A stretch of DNA of 64,000 bases from Antedon mediterranea (Eukaryota; Echinodermata; Crinoidea; Comatulida; Antedonidae): positions 24,681,001 to 24,745,000 of the forward strand of contig NC_092673.1 of the NCBI RefSeq assembly GCF_964355755.1, in the 5' to 3' direction. Every line of letters begins with the position of its first letter. Position 1 is the stretch's first letter. The position numbers were made by a program, and so were the translations under genes. Under the pieces are notes generated by a model that worked only from the letters and a program-made list of their open reading frames with translations, ran no database searches and had not been told where the DNA came from. Below, piece after piece: positions 35,501-44,000 of this stretch.

Positions 35501-36182
35501 ATGCACTTTTATCAGACTATCTTCAATGTTAAGTTAGCCAATACCAATTCGCCAATACCAAGTGGTCAAACATGCATCATGACACCAAAAAAGTCTGAAT
35601 GGGTGCAAACAGTTAAATTATCACCAATCCAATAATCAATATTATTATTATTTACACTTGTTAATGTATTATTTATTTTTACTAGGCCTAGGCTAGGGCC
35701 TAGGCCTATATAGTTAAAATTATTATTATTATTATTATTATTAGGCTAGGCCTAGGCCCTAGTAAGTTTATAAAAAAAGGGTGCGAGTCAACCTTGTTGT
35801 TATTATTATTAATATAGGTATAATGGCCACTACACCTGACAACAAAAAGGCGGATATCTAGGCCTAGTCGCAAGCATTGATGATAGTAGAGGCTTCCTCC
35901 TCCACCTTCCCTGCCTCCCTCCTTCAGGTAATTTCTCTTTTATGCATGGTTTTAAATTTAAGGCCTAGGCTAGGCCTACTTCTTATAATACTAATTACTA
36001 TTACCAGATGTCGCTGTATCGCCCCAAAATCCAGATGCACATCCAATTCGCAACTTTCTTTCTGATGCTTGGGAGCTACAATATCGTCTAATCAATTCAT
36101 TTCTCGAATTCACAGAGACATTATATAGACTTGAAAGTCTAGTATTCATTCTAAAAAACAAAGAGCACTTTGTTAACGACAT
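23530..36182 (-). CDS. AtuA-family (acyclic terpene utilisation, DUF1446) protein, 16 exons
   Basis: Exons in transcript order: 36182-36005, 35460-35360, 35008-34808, 34485-34397, 33626-33527, 33240-33119, 32602-32347, 31793-31687, 31424-31367, 30594-30450, 30310-30271, 27942-27891, 27534-27351, 25619-25502, 24325-24235, 23604-23530. All introns are GT/AG; 1917 nt close into 638 codons plus TGA. An N-terminal domain (from about residue 44) carries [26 protein letters not shown] and [17 protein letters not shown]. The small C-terminal domain carries [13 protein letters not shown] (533-545), a hallmark of the AtuA C-terminal part. Ser/Thr-rich residues 500-516 look like a linker. Bacterial AtuA belongs to geranyl/citronellyl catabolism; its animal role is unknown. 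Residues 1-43 are Arg-rich with one acidic residue before position 41 and suggest a mitochondrial presequence. An in-frame ATG at 36290 would add 36 residues. The intron between 30271 and 27942 holds the large minisatellite. Confidence 0.88.
23753..23794. mobile_element. micro-palindromic insertion A with 7-bp direct repeats
   Basis: The 28-bp palindrome at 23760-23787 has 10-bp arms CATGGAGGTA and TACCTCCATG around loop TAAAAAAG. It is flanked by exact direct repeats ATTAGAC at 23753-23759 and 23788-23794. It lies in the last intron of the AtuA-family gene. It is read as an insertion with a 7-bp target duplication. Confidence 0.75.
24516..24545. repeat. GTTT microsatellite
   Basis: Imperfect run of GTTTGTTT units in an AtuA intron. 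Confidence 0.7.
24975..25025 (+). mobile_element. tRNA-like SINE fragment
   Basis: It contains a B-box-like GGTTCAAGTCACTC preceded by a decayed anticodon arm. It is the only such fragment noticed on the + strand. Weak. Confidence 0.3.
25343..25493. mobile_element. CArG MITE copy abutting the exon-14 donor
   Basis: The left terminal repeat has lost an internal segment (CTCTGTCTAC is joined to CTTTATG). The right one is intact, ending GTAGACAGAGCTT at 25493. After TA (25494-25495) comes the splice-donor hexamer of AtuA exon 14 (minus-strand GTTAGA, 25501-25496). CCATATATGG and CCATATTTGG boxes are present. Confidence 0.85.
25690..25870. mobile_element. MITE of the 'GGTTCCCACTAG' family
   Basis: The terminal inverted repeats are AAGCTTGGTTCCCACTAG and CTAGTGGGAACCACGCTT, followed inward by ACGCAAGGACGTAA against TTACGTCCTTGCGT. 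A second inner hairpin has CAATCACAAGCGA against TCGCTTGTGATTGG. TA follows the right end. It lies in an AtuA intron. No open frame. Confidence 0.85.
26132..26294. mobile_element. CArG MITE, both terminal repeats present
   Basis: It starts AAGTTCTGTCTACACTATCA and ends GATAGTGTAGACAGAGCTT. Inside are CCAAATATAG, CCATATTTGG and the TTTTTTGTCAAACTAGTTTG joint. Left flank TA; right flank AG. Confidence 0.85.
27588..27686. mobile_element. possible decayed relative of the 'GGTTCCCACTAG' MITE
   Basis: It has CGCTTGGACACCATG at the left, CATTGGTCAACTCGCTTGC in the middle and ACTTGCGTTGCGTCCAAATG at the right, resembling pieces of the 25690 element. The inverted repeats are poor. Confidence 0.35.
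27994..28029. repeat. 18-bp tandem duplication
   Basis: GAGTATAATTCCATGTCT occurs twice without a gap, directly before micro-insertion C. Confidence 0.85.
28032..28061. mobile_element. micro-palindromic insertion C with 7-bp direct repeats
   Basis: The 16-bp perfect palindrome CATAGAGATCTCTATG at 28039-28054 is flanked by exact direct repeats GTGTATC at 28032-28038 and 28055-28061. It has no loop. The ends match those of insertion D. It lies in an AtuA intron. Confidence 0.7.
28284..30025. repeat. 26-bp minisatellite, 67 units in perfect register
   Basis: The GGG of the unit starts at 28284 and recurs every 26 bp to 30000, so there are 67 units with no net length change. Each unit reads GGGAGGTTTGCTAGTT, A(G/A)GTCTATTT. 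A common variant has TTAAG instead of TTAGG, at 28531, 28739, 28843, 29233, 29337, 29441, 29805 and 29909. Rare variants are GGTTTTCTAG (28367), GAGAGG (28466) and GCTTGTTAGG (29931). Flanks share a further repeat (TATCTTTTTAAT.GTGCCCT.TATAGTT near 28190 and 30052; CCTAGTTGG.AGGT at 28278 and 30161), so the array grew inside an older duplicated element. It lies in the AtuA intron between 30271 and 27942. Confidence 0.95.
30680..30808. mobile_element. CArG MITE copy
   Basis: Both terminal repeats are present (AAGCTCTGTCTAGACTATCA and GATAGTGTAGACAGAGCTT). The interior is short, with one CCATATATGG box. It lies in the AtuA intron between 31367 and 30594. Confidence 0.85.
31488..31565 (-). mobile_element. 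tRNA-like SINE head
   Basis: On the minus strand, TCTAGAGGTATGATTG resembles a decayed D-arm/A-box and GGTCATGGGTTCATATCCCA is a paired T-arm with a B-box. The acceptor stem is not convincing. Lies in an AtuA intron. Confidence 0.45.
31808..31957. mobile_element. CArG MITE copy next to the exon-8 acceptor
   Basis: The left end is truncated (GTCTACACTGTATATGTGAC); the right end is TATAGTGTAAACAGAGCTT. It has one CCATATATGG and two CCATATTTGG boxes. Only 12 bp separate it from the acceptor AG (31794-31795, minus strand) of AtuA exon 8, so it supplies the upstream part of that 3' splice-site region. Confidence 0.8.
32268..32317. mobile_element. micro-palindromic insertion D with 7-bp direct repeats
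   Basis: A 36-bp hairpin at 32275-32310 has 16-bp perfect arms (CATAGAGATATTATAG and its inverse) and loop TTCA. It is flanked by exact direct repeats GTACGAT at 32268-32274 and 32311-32317. It starts 30 bp inside the intron from the donor of AtuA exon 7 (exon end 32347). Confidence 0.8.
32811..32886 (-). mobile_element. tRNA-like SINE head
   Basis: On the minus strand, CTGTAGCCTGGTGGTTAACA is an A-box-like D-arm and CCAAGGTTCAATCTTG is a T-arm with a B-box. It lies in the AtuA intron between 33119 and 32602. Confidence 0.5.
33852..33917. mobile_element. CArG MITE reduced to its two ends
   Basis: A 66-bp remnant: the left end (TTGTCTACACTAGCAAACTT, TATGTGACAAAAAAATGTCA) runs straight into AATTAGTTTGATAATGTAGA and the outer right end. 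The whole CArG-box core is absent. Confidence 0.75.
34007..34346. mobile_element. 340-bp inverted-repeat element with nine TGACGCA words
   Basis: The ends are imperfect inverses over about 50 bp: ATGCACTTGTCAATTGTATG, then ACTATACGACCCCCGGGA and AGGTGCGTCA at the left, with matching inverses at the right (GTCGTATAGTGG, ACAATTGACACGTGCAT). The heptamer TGACGCA or its inverse occurs at about 34050, 34071, 34093, 34140, 34153, 34250, 34261, 34284 and 34295. No protein is encoded; it looks like a non-autonomous DNA transposon. It lies in the AtuA intron between 34397 and 33626. Confidence 0.8.
35678..35766. repeat. TAGGCCTAGG palindrome with ATT microsatellite
   Basis: ACTAGGCCTAGGCTAGGGCC and its near inverse AGGCTAGGCCTAGGCCCTAG flank a run of ATT units. 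Similar TAGGCCTA words occur at 35962, 38021, 63165 and 63573. Confidence 0.7.
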
Positions 36183-36720
36183 CTTTTTGCAACATTTACG
36201 CCGGGTATTTACTTGAATTGTGATATCTGGGGATATCCCTTTTGGATTAGTATATAGAGGGCGCAATTTCTGATTCCGGAGAGAGAGCATAAATAAAAAA
36301 TACAGATTTACGGCCTTTTTTAATTTTATATAGAATAATTCAAAGAGAAATAATATATTTTCCCATGAAAAAATGCTTAATTTTACAATTGTTTTGCTGA
36401 TTACGCTATTCTAATTTTACATAATAGTAGTTAACGCAAAAATTTAAGCGAAATCAAAATTATTATTAATATTTATTATTAGCAACAAAAAAAATCTTCT
36501 AATCTAACAAAAAATTACTTCTCTCAAACTTCACCTTACCTATATTATAGGCCTATGGCTACATAAACTCAAATATGAATTCCAAATTATTTTCTAGATC
36601 GACACTAATAAAAACAGTACGGCTACGTATTTAATTGTGTCTATTTTTTAAATATAACATAAATTAATTTATAATTGTATATAAAAAATCAAAATAAAAC
36701 AGTTAAACAAATTAGAAAAT

Positions 36721-36729
36721 AAAAAAAAA
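36721..36729 (-). terminator. Pol III terminator of tRNA-His
   Basis: A run of nine A on the + strand is nine T in the transcript, 33 bp after the mature 3' end, which fits RNA polymerase III termination. Confidence 0.65.
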
Positions 36730-36762
36730 GTTTGGAACTATGCCGTGACATTGTTTGATCAA

Positions 36763-36834
36763 TGCCGTGACCAGGATTCGAACCTGGGTTATTGCGGCCA
36801 CAACGCAATGTACTAACCACTATACGATCACGGC
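36763..36834 (-). tRNA. tRNA-His (GTG)
   Basis: The 72-nt minus-strand sequence folds as a full cloverleaf. The acceptor is GCCGTGA with TCACGGC and A73. The anticodon arm is TTGCG, TTGTGGC, CGCAA with anticodon GTG (+ strand 36799-36801). The T-arm is CCAGG, TTCGAAT, CCTGG with a perfect B-box. The D-arm GTATAGTGGTTAGTAC matches animal tRNA-His. It lies between the two divergent protein genes. The 3' trailer carries a second copy of TCACGGCA, 22 bp downstream. Confidence 0.95.
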
Positions 36835-38051
36835 GAGCTGCTAGTTCCGTTGTAGCTGATGCGAATTTTAAGAACCATATCGCTTGACTGTAATCTTTTG
36901 GGCGGTTCCTGTACGTGATTGGTCGAGATGGTATGCTTCACTAATTTCGCCTCGGTATCGCAAAACCTAATTCCTATGTAGCGCCCTCTGTAAAATCTAC
37001 CAGATCGTTCTTCTTTCACACACACACACACACTAGATAATAATAAAGTCTTCGGCCTTTTATGGTTTTCTTTCAACCTAGTCACCCGAATTTTAAATCT
37101 TGAAATTTTAATTCTGTACTTATCATCGCGGCATACAGACAAAACTTTCATTCCGATATTTAATAACAGAAAGATTCATATAAATGTTTTACAAAATGGG
37201 ACGATTGATTAATTGGCTTTTTAAAATATAAAAAAAACGTACAAATGATTAAATTTCATTTGTTTTACTATATATAATTGTATTGGCTGCCTAAACGATC
37301 ATTTATTAAATTATAGGCCTGCCATCGGACTGTCAATCACACATTTTAAATCTTAACTTGCCTTAAATTATACTTGTTTGTACTCTAGTCTAACTGTTTG
37401 ACATAGCTAACGTATTCTGCAAACAAAAGCATACATGTGAAAAACTGTATGGCTTTTGTTTAAATATTTTAAGAAAGAAACGATAAGATTCAGTTTTTCT
37501 TAACAAAATTCTTTTCTCTATTAATTTTCAGTAGGTCTAAAGGTATAGGCATTTTCAAATTAAAATTAAACTTCTTTTTTTTGTGTCATATCATATGGGT
37601 AATTTGTTTAGGCTGAGGGAGTGGTCTCGTAGTTATCAATATAAGCAATTTATTAAATAAAACATTTACTAAATCCGAGTAGTATAATAGCATTTCCTCC
37701 AATGTAATAATAATAGTAATATAAATTCAATCAAATAGTAATATAAATTCAATCAAAAAATCAAGATGAGATTAAAAATAGCAGCAGCACACAGACGTCT
37801 GCCAATCACCTCTTTGACATAAAAATATCAACCCATTCTAGTTTGCGGAAATCAACACACATGCAAGTCCCACCTCAAACCACATGATTGACAGAATAAT
37901 TTTTAAAGGGCCAGCCCGCCGCCGTCTCGCGCGTTTTCCGCAATGCATACAGCAGCAGCAGAGACTACACACAGAGAAGAAAGCTTTCGCGGTGTGGATT
38001 TACCGGAGGTTCGTGGGTTTAGGCCTACATGGGATTTCCCTTGCGAAAACC
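36835..38051. promoter_or_regulatory. region upstream of the PCGF gene, with a CA microsatellite
   Basis: About 1.2 kb between tRNA-His and the PCGF start codon. It contains a CA run at 37018-37033 and a CpG-richer stretch at 37908-38010, which probably holds the PCGF promoter and leader. An open frame from 37884 continues through the PCGF start but has no known domain upstream of it. Confidence 0.4.
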
Positions 38052-41000
38052 ATGAATTTATACCGTCATCTGCCGCAAAATCTGCATGATGACCAAATGA
38101 AGGTAATTATTGAAATATATTTTATATGTGTACGTAAATTCAGATAAATTAGTTACGCAGAAATGTTAGAAACTGGCGATTAAACACAAGACTACATGGC
38201 ATTTTTAACGCTGAGGGTTTGTTGTATGTAAGGCAGACGTGGCCTCTCCTTCACACTCCTGGTGCGGTTTTGTCCCTGGAACTCGTCGTAAACTACACAT
38301 AAACAGTACCAACAGTGCTCAGTCAATACTAGTTTTGGCTACCGCTTGAGAGTACAGTACTGTTTGTAATGTTTTGTATGATGTTTCAAGAGTAGTTGTT
38401 TAACAAGTTAATTAAATTTAATTATTAATATTATGTATGTTTTTTGTGCTATTAATTACTAGTATAGGATAGGAAGGTAGACATGCGAGCCTTTCTAGAC
38501 TACTTTTAATACTCCATGTTTTAATCATGGTAAATTTCTATTATATTCGCCGTACATTCATTCAACATTTATTTAGGAACATTTACAATAACTTAAATGA
38601 TACAAGTACAGAGGGAATAACATTGATACACAGTTAAAAGAAATATTAATGCATTTAACCTAAAAATGTATCCCAAAACAATATACTGTATTCCATACTA
38701 TCTCTGCCACTTTTCCCGCAAGGAAATGTGAAAAAAACTGACTCCACTCAAAAAAGCTGACAGCAGCCAGAGCACTGGGTGAGATGGGAAGCGGGTCTCT
38801 CTAAAAAGTCAATAAAAAGAGCTATACTCTTCCCAAAATAGGCTTTCGCTTATAATAAAATTACAAAGTTACTGTTTTTATTAATAATGAGGATTGCTAA
38901 ATTCTCTACTTTGTTATTCAATTTCCATTTTTAAACATAAATTACAAAGTAAAGTAATAATCAAAGATTAGGCTTACTCTACATTAAATTTCACTTTGTG
39001 TACAGTGAGTACTGTAGTTAATAAGGGTTTCCAGTAGGCTATTGAATGGCTAATTAATTTTTACAGTTGGCAGTTAGTTTAGTGGTAATCAGTCACCAAT
39101 CCATTGATTAGTATAATCAGGGAGTTGTTTCCCTGGTATAATAATCAACCACACACTGTGCTTAGTACCATAATAAGACAGAACATCTTGTTACATTAGT
39201 TTTAAACAATTAAAATGAAAGATTGCATGCACCCTTATTACCTGATTTCAATCATGGTAGCTGGCACAATTGAATTTAATCCAAAAAATAAATCTTCAAT
39301 TGTATCATTCCAAGGTAGTAATTAGTTTTTTTTAAGTTACAGAAGAACTTCTATTAAGGGGACACATTCAGGACCCAACAAAATGTCCCCTTAATAAGGG
39401 GCTTTCCTTGAATAGGGATTGGCCTTAGTTTATTGTTGTTCATTTTATGGTGTCCCAAAGGAGGAGTTACACTCTCATTTGATTTGATGTTGAAATCTAC
39501 AGTATATGATAATCATTTGATTACTGTAACATTATGTAGGGAGCCCTTATCTGTATACTAATTATGTTATATATTACTGTATACAATTCTTCAAATACAT
39601 TTTTATTGAATGAATTTAATAATTCGATTTTATTTTTGCAACAAAATTGTTAGTTACAGTATTGTACGTAAACTATTTGCATCACAACTTTGCATGTCTT
39701 CATATGTCATCCTAAAAACTGTCTGTGATTTATAGTAATTAGTATTTTAAACAGAAAGTTGATGCAAACAATATAAAGCAAATAATATGCAATGTATAAA
39801 GCTATTTTTCTACTGTAGGGTCAATGTTAAAAATTCCATTAAAATTCCTCATAAAAATTGTCTTAATATAGCATGAATTTCTATGTTTTTCAACTTGTGA
39901 CCTATTTTCAGCTGTGGAGTATAGCACCATTTTCACTTCAAGATTTCTCATCCTGTCTGGTTCAATTATTCATTACAATTTGATTATATTAGTTGTACTT
40001 GCTTTTCACAAGCTCATAAATGAATTTCTTGAGTTTCAAACTACTACTGTACTCTATTTACTACTACTCTATTTTAATATTAGATATAAAAATGTAATAC
40101 ACAAGTTATTTGACAACAATGTATACAGTACTACTATTCATTTGTGTTCCAACCTACTGTACTGTGTGTACAGTTTAATTGTTATTGATTTACTTAGTGT
40201 AATTTACAACCTTTTATGGTACACAATTCAATGTGCAACCCCTTTATCCATAATCATATATTAAAACAAAACAGACTTATTAGTTAGAGACTTATTATTT
40301 ATTGCACCATAGAGGAAAGAATGAGTTAGTGGTGTTACTGGCATACCACAAATAAATAAAAAAAATTTAATGTAGAAACCCTTCTTTTGTTCTTGTACTG
40401 TATAGTACTGTACAAAAATATGTTATTTAAAATCAATAATTAGTCACTCAGGTATCTTCCCGTGTCAAGTGAGTGATGTCACTTAACTTTTTATACATGT
40501 CACTATTTGATATTTAAAAAAAGAAATATTAATAAAAATAGCTAATTAAAAACACATTTTAAAATCCGGTAAGTTAACAAAAATGAATGTACAGGAAACA
40601 AATTGTTTTAATTTATTCGGCCTTAATTTTAATAAATTATGAATTTAAATAAAATGTTTATACAGTAGTGTTAATTATTGTAAATTCAGAATAACAGTTT
40701 GGCATTGTCAAAATAATATATATAATAAAAGATAATTATGTTTTGTAGTACAATAATCAATTGATACTGACTGCACTTCAATGTCTTTGTTATGATTTTA
40801 AAAACAATGCATTGTTAATAACTTTACATTTATATTTGTTAATATTATACCAGATTTGGTGTCTGAAGTACTTTACAGTAGGTCATGCAATATGATATTT
40901 ATTGATACACTCGTACCCATGCATTTCAAAATTCACTGTTAATGTAAAACTAAAACTTTGCAAAGCTTTTCCTACATGCCAAACAAATGACAACATGAAA

Positions 41001-44000
41001 CCAATATTGATATTTGATAAAGATTTAATACAGTTATTTAAAGCATATTTTCAAAATTCACTGAATTTTTTGGCGATAAAACATTGCCAAGCTTCTCCTA
41101 CTGTACTGTATGCCCAATGACAATCAATATTGATATTTGATAAAGATTGAATACAGTTACACTGTATTTAAAGCATATTTTAAAAATTCACTGAATTTTA
41201 GTGATAAAAATTTGCAAAGCTTTTCCTATGCCCAATGACAATAGGAAACTAATATTGATATTTGATAAAGATTTAAAATACAGTTATTTAAAGCATATTT
41301 CCCCTCGGGGTTTAGGTTCCTCTTTTCTCCATCCTGCAAAAATACTATTATGATTGCTATCTAGATCTTTGGTTGAGCTTTACAGATGTGCCACACTGTT
41401 AATTATATACAGTAGATTATATTTCATTTTTTTTAAACAGTATCTCCTTCTTTATATCCCTATTAAGTGGATACCTCCTATTAGAGACACTTACAGTATG
41501 TGCGTTTTAAACAAATAAGGTTATACACTGTGTTTAAACAATACGGTCAACCACTATTAATGGACATTCTATTGTCCCCTAAATAGGAGTTTTCTACTGT
41601 AGAATTTAGATTAATTTAAAATTAGCTTGATAAAACTTCCTTAAAAATCTTAATTCATCATGTACTTAATTTATTTTTTATTTATTTATTTAGGTTTAAA
41701 AACACATACAAAACAGCAGCCATTGCCTGATAACGTTTGTTTACAATCAATATACATATATAATTTAAAGTAAAAAAAAGAGGCACAATTATAAACAGTA
41801 TAGAAAAAAAACTATATTATAAAACACAAAATACAATATTATTCGTTCATAAAATTAAGTACGTCATTATTATTATTATTATTTAAGATTATTATAAGTA
41901 TAATACATTATTAAAATTATTATATAAAAAGTGGAAACGGCATCGAGAAAGTGAGAAATAATCGTGGAAATCAACCCATATCAGTTAGCATTAATAAACT
42001 TAACAATCGTAGGTATGGCAGACCTTTGGTATCGTTCAGTTTTACACCTGGGGGGAAGGAGACTTCCGGTACTAGTAAGTGTAGTAATAGGAGGACTTGG
42101 AACAGAAGGGCATAGATAGGAAATTTACTTTAGTTACGATACAAATCCCAGCACCATTTTTTTCATTACAATTAATGACTATCGAATCTCAGTAACTGAT
42201 AATCATTGCTTGTTGCAGGCTTAGCTACTGTAGACAATGCTTGCCCTTTCCTTTTAACAAGGTAGTATGCACACACCACTTAAGAATTACAAACAATGTG
42301 AAAAAACACAATAGAAATCAATTGCATTTAACAGATGCATGGTGGTCAAATAAAGCACTGTTTTGGTTAAAAAGGTAAACCACAAATATTTCTGTTAATT
42401 GATATTTAACATCTTTATTAAAAACATACACATTAGTTTTTTTCTCAATATATAGTATATATATAGTATAGGTTCATTTTCAGAATAAGTTGCTAATTTA
42501 TTTAGTCTACTTCGTGCCTAGCTTACCTGGATAAACCGACAATAGCCCGGTCTCTCCAGAGGGAAGACTTAGATACAAAAAATAAAAAGTTCCTAGAACA
42601 CCCTGTACTGTACCATAATGAGACTAGTCCGCAATTCCACCTTCATTTGGGATCGTCCTAACATACCACCATCATCATTTATTTTCGGAAGAATTACTCC
42701 TAGAGAAACTAAAGCCTTACTGATTATGCTACTACAGTATTTAAAGATCTGTGGGAGACAGGGGTGGGTTTCATCAATTTCACTAAGTCTTTAGTTTCAA
42801 AGGGACACATCAAAAGATAGATTTGTTTGAACCCTTGAAGCTCCAGGCAGTACAGTATATGGGGCAGCTTTACCATTTTGTGAATAGTTTCAGTAAAGTT
42901 GTAATGCGACAGCTTACCAACGTATGCCTGAACATACAGTACCCATGTTTTATTTACAAACAGAAGTACCAGTGTGGAATTTACATATATTCATTTTATG
43001 TTATATTTTAAGACTCAGTACTTTATTATCTAATTATTTTGCACTGTCTGTTATGTTAACATGGTTAATTACATCAGCTAACAACTGTCTCTACCTTTAG
43101 CTAAACCAAAAGTGATAAAGTATTTTGTCGAAAATTAAGAAAATACACCTAAGTAGCAGAAAGATTGATTAAAACATTACCATTATGTGCCATATCTATT
43201 TGAGTTTTGCCTGTAGCCATTTTAATTAAGAATGAACTTGCGGCAACTGACTTGCTCTCTTTCTCTCTCTCCCACTGACTGGTGGAAATAATCTTTTATT
43301 CAAGCGTTATTGTTTCTTGTTTTGCGAGCAGAAATCTGTTTTGTTAGAGTTTTAGTATTACAGTAGTACTTTTACTTGGTCTCTGCTATTTTCTTGTCTA
43401 GGCCAAAGCTAGAGGCTTCATTTAATCATTTGTACCTAAATGGTCTTTTATTCTCATTAAAAATAAATAATAAACTTGGAATGTACTGTGGCTTATATTC
43501 TTATTTTTAAATTAATTTAAAGGCATTCTGCCTAACTTCAACAACCCAAGACCTACTGTATTGTACCCTAAAAAGTACAGTAGGGTAGACATTTTATTCA
43601 TTTGCTTTTAAAGGCCAGGTGCGGGCAAAAAATGTCTATTGATCATAAATTCCAATAATTATCGATCTATAGTTTCCCCTATGTTTCATAATTGTTGGGA
43701 TTTTATTTGTGTTACACGAGCTTGTTAAAAATAAGCACTTTCTTATCAGTGGGGGGATAGTTCAAATAACACAGTAAAATCTCTATTCTTTTATACACAA
43801 ATTTTGTAAATAGAGAGGCATTTTAAAAAGCTATGAAAAATAAACGGTGTGGTAAAAAATGTTATCAGATGACTAAATATAGGTAATATAACTTGAATAT
43901 TACATTTCTGATATTTTTATTCAACTTCAGATTTTCATTTTCATGCTATAGCAAAAATTATCCACCATACAGTATATCCACCAACTTTTTTCACCGTCTG

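Noticed and set aside
36828-37151. Minus-strand open frame of 107 codons next to tRNA-His
   Set aside because: It runs into the tRNA 5' end and a CA microsatellite and shows no domain.
37884-38051. In-frame extension upstream of the PCGF start
   Set aside because: The upstream residues look like translated leader; the ATG at 38052 has the better context and gives a plausible N-terminus.
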